A stretch of 11,493 bases of DNA. Source: Lachnospiraceae bacterium (lineage in GTDB: Bacteria > Bacillota_A > Clostridia > Lachnospirales > Lachnospiraceae). Of this stretch, positions 7,039 through 11,493 are shown piece by piece. The notes under the pieces were generated by a model that saw nothing but the letters and a program-made list of their open reading frames with translations, had not been told where the DNA came from and made no database searches. The number at the start of each line of letters is the position of its first letter. The stretch's first letter is position 1. The stretch covers positions 1 through 11,493 of the forward strand of contig JAGAES010000108.1 of assembly GCA_017613055.1 (NCBI GenBank), written 5' to 3'. Position numbers and translations under genes: made by a program.

Positions 7039-7217
7039 CATATGCCTGCGAAGCAGGGGTATGACCTACGCGCGGCGCTTCGGCGAAGCCGAATTTTAAT
7101 GCGCCGTGCTCCTTCATATGCCTGCGAAGCAGGGGTATGACCTACGCGCGGCGCTTCGGCGAAGCCGAATTTTAATGCGCCGTGCTCCTTCATTAGCCTG
7201 CGAAGCAGGGTATGACC
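7039..7217. repeat. Tandem array of a 76-base structured repeat (two identical copies plus a partial third)
   Basis: Unit 1 (7039-7114) and unit 2 (7115-7190) are identical over 76 bases by direct reading. Unit 3 (7191-7217) keeps only the first 27 bases and differs by TA for AT and by one missing G. Each unit holds two hairpins. Hairpin A is TCATA-TG-CCTGC-GAA-GCAGG-GG-TATGA, which starts one base before each unit. Hairpin B, read on the minus strand, has an outer CGGCGC/GCGCCG stem and an inner TTCGGC-TTC-GCCGAA stem separated by an A-rich bulge. The array order is A-B-A-B-A'. It begins 14 bases past the stop of the minus-strand gene and contains no plausible gene. It resembles REP/BIME-type intergenic elements in style, but I do not recognise this sequence. 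Confidence 0.9.
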
Positions 7218-7230
7218 GGTTTATTCGTTC

Positions 7231-7677
7231 TTATGCCTCAGGATCTACCGGATCGTCGGAGGGCTTGAAGTCTTCAGCAACTTCCTCTACCGCATCGGCT
7301 GCTTCCTCAGCGGCATCCTCAACCGCTTCCTCTGCCTCTTCGGCAGCATCGCGGTTCTTGTACTCCTCAACCTTCTTGCCTACATAATCCTTGGCTTCGC
7401 CGGCCTTCTCGGCTACGACCTTCGCAAAATCGGAAGCCTTCTCGGCAGTCTTCTTGGCAAGAGCGGAAGCCTTCTGCTTATAAACATCGAATTTCTTCGG
7501 GGCAGCTTCCTCAGAGCCTTCCTCGGTTGCTTCGGCGCCGTCGAAATCGCCTTCGAACAATTCGTCATCATCTACGGGTACTTCAGCAGGCTGCTGCTGT
7601 TCGGTCTTCTGTTTGTAAAGATAATAAGCGCCTCCGGCAAGGGTGGCAAGAATCGCAAGTTTGGTAATACTCTTCAT
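7231..7677 (-). CDS. Small membrane-anchored, Ala/Glu/Lys-rich LEA-like protein
   Basis: The protein has 148 residues. An N-terminal hydrophobic segment (about 5-20; LAILATLAGGAYYLYKQK) looks like a single membrane anchor or uncleaved signal. A Gln/acidic linker follows. The next stretch (about 65-105) has spaced Ala-Lys-Glu blocks such as KKTAEKASDFAKVVAEKAGE, resembling the 11-residue amphipathic repeats of LEA group 3 and some YtxH-type stress proteins. The last third is a very acidic Ala/Glu helix (DAAEEAEEAVEDAAEEAADA). No catalytic motif is visible. A stress-related or envelope-associated role is only an analogy. The ATG at 7677 (minus strand) has a GGAAAGGAG site just upstream; the open frame beyond it (to 7896) runs through the promoter region and the AT-rich intergenic sequence and is not coding. 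The gene is alone between divergent promoters upstream and the repeat array downstream. Confidence 0.8.
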   Translation of the reverse strand: MKSITKLAILATLAGGAYYLYKQKTEQQQPAEVPVDDDELFEGDFDGAEATEEGSEEAAPKKFDVYKQKASALAKKTAEKASDFAKVVAEKAGEAKDYVGKKVEEYKNRDAAEEAEEAVEDAAEEAADAVEEVAEDFKPSDDPVDPEA

Positions 7678-7732
7678 ATCGGTATACTCCTTTCCAAAAT
7701 GTAGGTTATGAAACCTCTTTTGTGTAACCCAT

Positions 7733-7738
7733 ATTATA
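7733..7738 (-). promoter_or_regulatory. Candidate -10 element of the LEA-like gene
   Basis: On the minus strand the sequence reads GGTATAAT, an exact -10 consensus about 56 bases before the start codon. No good -35 is present at 16-18 bases (TTTTCT-like at best). The 5' UTR contains a small hairpin, AGGTT/AACCT, near 7702-7715. Confidence 0.45.
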
Positions 7739-7832
7739 CCGAAAACAAATCGAAAAGAAAAGATGTTTTTTTTCTTTTCTTTCCGGTCGGAAAAGGATAA
7801 CAAAAAATCCGTCAAAAATCTGAAAATAATGC

Positions 7833-7861
7833 TTGCAAAACCGAAATAGTTACAGTATAAT
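7833..7861 (+). promoter_or_regulatory. Promoter of tRNA-Gln
   Basis: TTGCAA (7833-7838), a 17-base spacer and a perfect TATAAT (7856-7861) lie about 37 bases upstream of the mature tRNA 5' end. It is one of the strongest promoter matches in the window, as expected for a tRNA gene. Confidence 0.85.
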
Positions 7862-7898
7862 AACCGTTGTGCCGGATAAGCACGCATAAATCGCATAT

Positions 7899-7970
7899 TG
7901 GGCTATCGCCAAACGGTAAGGCAACGGACTCTGACTCCGTCATTTCAAGGTTCGAATCCTTGTAGCCCAG
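7899..7970 (+). tRNA. trnQ: tRNA-Gln (anticodon CTG)
   Basis: The 72-base cloverleaf closes fully. The acceptor stem pairs TGGGCTA (7899-7905) with TAGCCCA (7963-7969), and the discriminator is G at 7970. The anticodon arm is ACGGA-CTCTGAC-TCCGT with anticodon CTG, which reads CAG. The T arm is CAAGG-TTCGAAT-CCTTG. The U-A first pair is characteristic of tRNA-Gln. The 3' CCA is not encoded, so it must be added after transcription. It has its own promoter and terminator. Confidence 0.95.
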
Positions 7971-7974
7971 CTTG

Positions 7975-8005
7975 AGGAACTGTGTGCGCAGTTCCTTTTC
8001 TTTTT
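7975..8005 (+). terminator. Intrinsic terminator after tRNA-Gln, before the HAD gene
   Basis: AGGAACTG (7975-7982) pairs with CAGTTCCT (7989-7996) around a TGTGCG loop and is followed by TTTTCTTTTT. It lies 5 bases past the tRNA and 28 bases before the next start codon, so it may act as an attenuator for that gene. Confidence 0.88.
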
Positions 8006-8032
8006 ACGGCAAATGCCACGAAAGGACCGAAG

Positions 8033-8731
8033 ATGTACCGATACCTGCTGCTTGATTTTGACAATACGCTTGTGGATTTCAACGAGACGGAGCGCCGTGC
8101 GCTTTCCGTCACATTTGACGCGCTTTACAAACGGAAACTGAGCAAAGAGGAAATCGGCATCTACCACCGGATCAACGACAGCTGCTGGAAGATGCTCGAA
8201 CGGAAGGAAATTGATAAGCCTGAGTTGAAGAGGCTCCGGTTCGAACAGTTTACCGAGGCAATCGGCATAAAGAATGCGGACGTCGGGGAGATTAACCGGA
8301 CCTATATGGATATTCTTTCAAAGACGGTGGTCGAGTATCCGGACAGCTTCGAGACTTGCCGTATCCTTGCAAAAAACCATACGCTTTTCGTGATTACGAA
8401 CGGAACAGCTTATGTGCAGAAGGACCGTCTTGCGGGAGCAAGTTTCGCACCGTTTATAAGCGGGCTTTTCATCTCCGATGAAATCGGTGTCAATAAGCCC
8501 GCGCCCGAGTTCTTCGACGCAATCATAAAAGAAACGCAGGATACGAAACGGAGCAGTTATCTGATTGTCGGCGACAGCCCGACCTCGGACATTCTGTTCG
8601 GAAAGAACGCCGGTGTCGATACGTGCTATGTCGGAGCCGGAGAAAGTGATGCGGATTACCGTATCGGAAGCATCGGGGAACTGCCGCAACTTCTTCGGGC
8701 CATATCGGATAAGGAACAGATTATATCATAA
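8033..8731 (+). CDS. yjjG: HAD-superfamily hydrolase, YjjG-type noncanonical pyrimidine nucleotidase
   Basis: The protein has 232 residues, the usual length for the YjjG family. All four HAD motifs are visible: I is LDFDNTLVDF (the first Asp is the nucleophile), II is FVITNGT, III is the Lys in GVNKPAPEFF, and IV is IVGDSPTSDI. A helical cap of type C1 lies between motifs I and II. YjjG enzymes dephosphorylate nucleoside monophosphates, including noncanonical pyrimidine nucleotides, and so help clean the nucleotide pool; the substrate here is not proven and a general HAD phosphatase remains possible. The ATG at 8033 has AAAGGA at 8021-8026 and begins at the family N-terminus; the open frame from 7982 would run through the tRNA terminator. 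No promoter is visible between that terminator and the gene. Confidence 0.87.
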   Translation: MYRYLLLDFDNTLVDFNETERRALSVTFDALYKRKLSKEEIGIYHRINDSCWKMLERKEIDKPELKRLRFEQFTEAIGIKNADVGEINRTYMDILSKTVVEYPDSFETCRILAKNHTLFVITNGTAYVQKDRLAGASFAPFISGLFISDEIGVNKPAPEFFDAIIKETQDTKRSSYLIVGDSPTSDILFGKNAGVDTCYVGAGESDADYRIGSIGELPQLLRAISDKEQIIS

Positions 8732-8737
8732 TTTCCA

Positions 8738-8766
8738 TTGTTTCTTTCCACGAGACAGTTTAGAAT
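8738..8766 (+). promoter_or_regulatory. Promoter of the DUF3737-PatB operon
   Basis: TTGTTT (8738-8743) and TAGAAT (8761-8766) are separated by exactly 17 bases, about 37 bases before the ATG at 8803. No terminator is visible between the HAD gene and this promoter, so read-through from upstream is also possible. Confidence 0.6.
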
Positions 8767-8802
8767 GGTTTCAGATACATGACGACCAAAAGGAGGACAG
8801 CC

Positions 8803-9705
8803 ATGAATCCGAATGAAATGCAAATGATGACAGAAATCCGTCAGGAGAACTTCGCCGGGGAGCGGTCGCTCTTCGGAAGCCGGAATCTCCGCGCCGTTGA
8901 CTGTGTGTTTGATAAGGGCGAGTCGCCGCTCAAGGAGAGCAGCAGCCTGGAGCTTACGGGCTGCCTGTTCCGCTGGAAATACCCGCTCTGGTACTGCCGC
9001 GACATAAGAGCGGACGGCTGCACCTGGTTTGAGATGGCGCGCGCGGGCGTCTGGTATACCGAGAACATCGAAGTGAATAACGCCGTGATCCAGGCGCCGA
9101 AGAATTTCCGCCGGAGCCGCGGGATTAAGCTTACGGACGTCGCATTTACCAATGCGAAGGAAACGCTCTGGAACTGCGCCGACATTACGCTTAAAAACGT
9201 TTCGGCTGCGAACGCCGATTACTTTTTGATGAACTGCTGCGATATGAATATCGACGGGCTGACGCTTGACGGGAACTATTCGCTTGACGGAGCGAAGCGC
9301 GTGACAATCCGCAATTCGCGGCTGCTTACGAAGGATGCGTTCTGGAACAGCGAAGACATCACGGTTTATGATTCGTTCATCTCGGGCGAGTATCTCGGCT
9401 GGAATTCGAAGAATCTGACGCTTATAAACTGCACGATTGAGAGCCTGCAGGGCATGTGCTACATCGATAATCTCGTGATGAAGAACTGTAAGCTTGTTAA
9501 CACGACGCTTGCGTTTGAATACTCAAACGTGGACGCGGAGATTACCTCGAAAATCGACAGCGTCTTCAATCCGGGTTCGGGCACAATCCGTGCGGAACGG
9601 ATCGGCGAGCTGATCATCGAAAAGGACAAGATCAATCCCGGCCTCACGCGGATTATCTGTAACGACATCGAAAAGCAGTCCGACCTGCCGGAGTGGCTGA
9701 GGTAA
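8803..9705 (+). CDS. DUF3737 family protein, repeat-built beta-helix-like
   Basis: The protein has 300 residues with no signal peptide or membrane segment, so it is probably cytoplasmic. I recognise the DUF3737 pattern, a family with no assigned activity. The body (about 55-215) is made of near 20-residue units that carry an aromatic or large residue, then Asn/Cys/Ser, then Asp/Glu-Ile-x-Leu: W63...I68, W84...I89, F102...I108, W123...I128, M143...M148, L161...V167, W181...I186, W200...L205. Such a ladder fits a right-handed parallel beta-helix, as in pectin-lyase or pentapeptide-like folds. Several Cys residues (54, 65, 73, 125, 145, 146, 210) recur within the units. No catalytic site is evident. 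An AAAGGAGG site at about 8789-8796 fixes the ATG at 8803 over that at 8779. The stop is 3 bases before the next start, so it is translationally coupled to the C-S lyase. Confidence 0.83.
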   Translation: MNPNEMQMMTEIRQENFAGERSLFGSRNLRAVDCVFDKGESPLKESSSLELTGCLFRWKYPLWYCRDIRADGCTWFEMARAGVWYTENIEVNNAVIQAPKNFRRSRGIKLTDVAFTNAKETLWNCADITLKNVSAANADYFLMNCCDMNIDGLTLDGNYSLDGAKRVTIRNSRLLTKDAFWNSEDITVYDSFISGEYLGWNSKNLTLINCTIESLQGMCYIDNLVMKNCKLVNTTLAFEYSNVDAEITSKIDSVFNPGSGTIRAERIGELIIEKDKINPGLTRIICNDIEKQSDLPEWLR

Positions 9706-9708
9706 CTT

Positions 9709-10875
9709 ATGAAATACGATTTTGATAAAATCATCAATCGGCGGGGCAGTAACTGCGCCAAATGGGACGTCGCCCCTAATGAGCTTCCGATGTGGGTCGC
9801 GGATATGGATTTCGAGACCGCACCGGAGATTCTTACGGCGCTTCGAAAGAGGCTTGATCACGGTATCTTCGGGTATTCGGAGGTTCCCGAAAGCTGGCGG
9901 GATGCGTACGCCGGATGGTGGGAGAGCCGCCACGGATTTACGATGGACCGGGACGCGCTCATATTCTGTACGGGCGTGATTCCGGCGATTTCTTCGGCGG
10001 TAAGAAAGCTGACGACGCCGAACGAGAACGTCATCATCCAGACGCCGGTTTACAATATCTTCTTTAACTGCATAAAGAACAACGGCTGCCGCGTGCTCGA
10101 AAACCCGCTTTTGTATGACGGGAGCGCCTATACGATGGATTGGGCGGGACTCGAGCAGGCCATGGCGGACCCGCAGACGTCTCTGATGCTTCTGTGTAAC
10201 CCGCATAATCCGGTCGGAAAGATTTGGGACCGGGAGACGCTTTCCGAAATCGGAAGGCTTGCAAAGAAATACCATGTGACGGTTATCTCCGATGAAATTC
10301 ATTGCGACCTCACGAGACCGGGGACCGAGTATGTGCCTTTTGCTTCGGTATCCGATACATGCAGAGAAGTAAGCATCACCTGTATTGCGCCGACCAAGGC
10401 GTTCAATCTCGCCGGGCTTCAGACCGCGGCGGTGTACGTTCCGGATAAGGCGCTGAGGCATAAGATATGGCGGGCACTCAACACCGATGAAGTCGCCGAG
10501 CCGAACGCGTTCGCCGTAACGGCTGCGGAGGCGGCGTTTACAAAGGGCGGGGAGTGGTTAGACGGGCTTCGGGAATATGTTTATGAAAACCGCCGTCTTG
10601 TCGAGGAGGCTCTTACTAAAGAACTTCCTGAAGTGAAAGTCGTGAAGGGCGATGCAACCTACCTGCTTTGGATTGATGTCAGTGTAATCCCGATGGACAG
10701 TCGGGAGATCGCCTCTTTCTTAAGAAAAGAAACCGGTCTTTATCTGAGCCACGGACTTCAGTACGGAACCGGCGGGGAACACTGTCTCCGCATGAACATT
10801 GCCTGCCCGCGTGCCGTGTGCAGGGAAGGAACGGAACGTTTGATCCGCGGGCTTAAACAGCTCCGGTTTATATGA
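9709..10875 (+). CDS. patB: MalY/PatB-type PLP-dependent cystathionine beta-lyase (C-S lyase)
   Basis: The protein has 388 residues and is a fold-type I aminotransferase-class enzyme of the MalY/PatB group. The N-terminal motif KWD...LPMWVADMDF is typical of that group. Further marks are GYSEVP, TPVYNIFF, the cofactor-binding NPHNPVGKIW and SDEIHCDL, the PLP lysine Lys230 in APTKAFNLAGL, and the carboxylate-binding Arg in RMNIACPR near the C-terminus. It would cleave cystathionine or other cysteine S-conjugates to a thiol, pyruvate and ammonia, supplying homocysteine for methionine or recycling sulfur. Family members can instead act as aminotransferases or have regulatory roles. The start has TGAGG 6 bases upstream, inside the end of the DUF3737 gene, and the genes are 3 bases apart. 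The homoserine branch lies about 4 kb upstream, a loose pathway link only. Confidence 0.93.
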   Translation: MKYDFDKIINRRGSNCAKWDVAPNELPMWVADMDFETAPEILTALRKRLDHGIFGYSEVPESWRDAYAGWWESRHGFTMDRDALIFCTGVIPAISSAVRKLTTPNENVIIQTPVYNIFFNCIKNNGCRVLENPLLYDGSAYTMDWAGLEQAMADPQTSLMLLCNPHNPVGKIWDRETLSEIGRLAKKYHVTVISDEIHCDLTRPGTEYVPFASVSDTCREVSITCIAPTKAFNLAGLQTAAVYVPDKALRHKIWRALNTDEVAEPNAFAVTAAEAAFTKGGEWLDGLREYVYENRRLVEEALTKELPEVKVVKGDATYLLWIDVSVIPMDSREIASFLRKETGLYLSHGLQYGTGGEHCLRMNIACPRAVCREGTERLIRGLKQLRFI

Positions 10876-10878
10876 TGA

Positions 10879-10984
10879 TTCTCCCGAAAGAAACGGGAAC
10901 TTCACCTGAAAGCCATCAAATTTCGGGTAATTTCGTCAGAAAATGACGCATTATGTGTCTAATTGGCATTTTTCGAAAATGCCA
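10879..10984. repeat. Three small inverted repeats in the patB 3' intergenic stretch
   Basis: TCCCG/CGGGA (10882-10898), CGTCA/TGACG (10934-10948) and a 9-bp stem TGGCATTTT/AAAATGCCA around TCG (10964-10984) follow the lyase stop codon in order. None has a T-run that would make it a classical terminator. They may stabilise the 3' end of the patB transcript or bind a regulator; I see no gene in this stretch. Confidence 0.5.
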
Positions 10985-10997
10985 CGTCACAAAGCTT

Positions 10998-11026
10998 TTG
11001 CAAACGAAAAGCCTGTGCGGTACTAT
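10998..11026 (+). promoter_or_regulatory. Candidate promoter of the lipoprotein gene, nested in the terminator
   Basis: TTGCAA (10998-11003) and TACTAT (11021-11026) are separated by 17 bases. The -10 is a 4/6 match. Transcription would begin near 11033, inside the terminator, so the new transcript would lack the terminator's 5' arm. Confidence 0.5.
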
Positions 11027-11050
11027 TATAGTATCAGTGCAGGCTTTTTT
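11007..11050 (+). terminator. Intrinsic terminator of the DUF3737-PatB operon
   Basis: AAAAGCCTG (11007-11015) pairs with CAGGCTTTT (11040-11048) and ends in six T residues. The interior contains a second perfect stem, GTACTA/TAGTAT-type (TACTA-TTA-TAGTA, 11021-11033). An upstream GCTTTT (10994-10999) could compete for the AAAAGC of the 5' arm. Confidence 0.75.
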
Positions 11051-11053
11051 GCA

Positions 11054-11074
11054 TCGGAAGAGCGCGTCTTCCGA
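11054..11074 (+). promoter_or_regulatory. Leader hairpin just upstream of the lipoprotein ribosome site
   Basis: TCGGAAGA (11054-11061) and TCTTCCGA (11067-11074) form a perfect 8-bp stem with a GCGCG loop, 6 bases before AAAGGAGGA. No T-run follows, so it is not a terminator. It could set mRNA stability or translation, or be a protein-binding site as an inverted repeat in DNA. Confidence 0.5.
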
Positions 11075-11095
11075 CCGGCGAAAGGAGGATATTAT

Positions 11096-11493
11096 ATGAG
11101 AAAGACAAGAAAAATGCTCGCGGTTCTGCTGGCGCTTGTTCTGTTTTCAATGACGGCGCTTACCGGCTGCGGCGGGGATGACGATGATGACGGCGGAAGC
11201 CGGAAGAAGAAACCGACCGAATCGGTGAAAGACGATCCGACTTCGGTACCGACCGAACCGCCGAGCGGAAGCGGAACGCTTAAAAAAGGCGATTCCTTAA
11301 GTAAGGCGCTCGGCTTCGGCACAAAGCTTCCGACGACCGTGACCCTGACCATGCTGAATGAAGGCGGCACGAATATGTATATGACGAAAGAGGACGGTCA
11401 TATCCGGAATTTCATGGACGTGATTTCGGAGATTACCGTCGGCGAGTATCAGGGCAATACAAAAGAAAAGAACTTCAACACCCTGAAGCTGCA
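11096..11493 (+). CDS. Lipoprotein of unknown function (3' end outside window)
   Basis: The 132 visible residues have no stop before the window ends. The N-terminus is a classical lipoprotein signal: basic MRKTRKM, a hydrophobic core, and the lipobox LTGC with Cys25. After the Cys comes a run GGDDDDDGG, then a basic patch (SRKKK) and a Pro/Thr/Ser linker up to about residue 65. That looks like a flexible tether. The visible mature part begins near KKGDSLSKALGFGTKLP and continues with a predicted strand region (TVTLTMLNEG...). I do not recognise the family; a solute-binding protein or a surface lipoprotein is possible. The ATG at 11096 has a strong AAAGGAGGA site at 11081-11089. The leader carries a perfect 8-bp hairpin at 11054-11074. 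Confidence 0.8.
   Translation, partial: MRKTRKMLAVLLALVLFSMTALTGCGGDDDDDGGSRKKKPTESVKDDPTSVPTEPPSGSGTLKKGDSLSKALGFGTKLPTTVTLTMLNEGGTNMYMTKEDGHIRNFMDVISEITVGEYQGNTKEKNFNTLKL

Noticed and set aside
6803..7117. Open frames on both strands across 6803-7117 and 7106-7387
   Set aside because: They run through terminators, the hairpin and the 76-base repeats, lack ribosome sites, and have low-complexity translations produced by the repeats or by the antisense of the LEA-like gene.
7039..7217. CRISPR array
   Set aside because: The repeats are contiguous with no variable spacers, and no cas genes are present.
9523..10461. Long antisense open frame (312 codons, minus strand)
   Set aside because: It is a shadow of the DUF3737 and patB genes, Arg-rich, without a ribosome site or recognisable domain.

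Overview
The window reads as ordinary chromosome of a Gram-positive anaerobe of the class Clostridia, most likely Lachnospiraceae-like. The reasons are the ftsE-ftsX-M23 hydrolase-S41 protease order, the ACT protein-hom-ApgM order, strong AGGAGG-type ribosome binding sites, sigma-A-type promoters, short intrinsic terminators, and base composition that looks near or slightly above 50% GC by eye (not computed). Placement below class is inference.

Region 1 (1-3703, + strand) is a cell-division and wall-remodelling cluster. It holds the tail of ftsE (ATPase), ftsX (membrane partner, overlapping ftsE by 8 bases), an exported coiled-coil M23 peptidase of the PcsB/EnvC type that FtsEX would activate, and a lipoprotein-type S41 protease. 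It ends at a clear intrinsic terminator. Region 2 (3728-6866, + strand) is a threonine-branch operon. A promoter region with two overlapping sigma-A-type solutions leads into an ACT-domain protein with an HTH-like N-terminus, then homoserine dehydrogenase, then an archaeal-type phosphoglycerate-mutase homologue whose position suggests it is the homoserine kinase. A long-stem terminator closes the operon.

Region 3 (6867-7230) has no gene. It holds a 12-bp GC-rich hairpin, a minus-strand terminator, and a tandem array of a 76-base unit (two identical copies plus a partial third) that folds into two hairpins per unit. The array would form the 3' UTR of the minus-strand gene at 7231-7677, which encodes a small membrane-anchored, Ala/Glu/Lys-rich, LEA-like protein. 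Region 4 (7833-8731, + strand) is a tRNA-Gln(CTG) with its own near-consensus promoter and a terminator, followed closely by a YjjG-type HAD nucleotidase with no promoter of its own that I can see.

Region 5 (8738-11050, + strand) is a two-gene operon: a DUF3737-type beta-helix-like protein and a MalY/PatB-type C-S lyase, 3 bases apart. Its terminator overlaps a candidate promoter for the last gene, a lipoprotein cut off by the window end.

Most of the window is conserved core content. I found no phage, transposase, CRISPR or defence genes. The features most worth a second look are the candidate non-orthologous homoserine kinase, the structured 76-base repeat array, the ~20-residue aromatic ladder in the DUF3737 protein and its coupling to the C-S lyase, and the nested terminator/promoter at 10998-11050.
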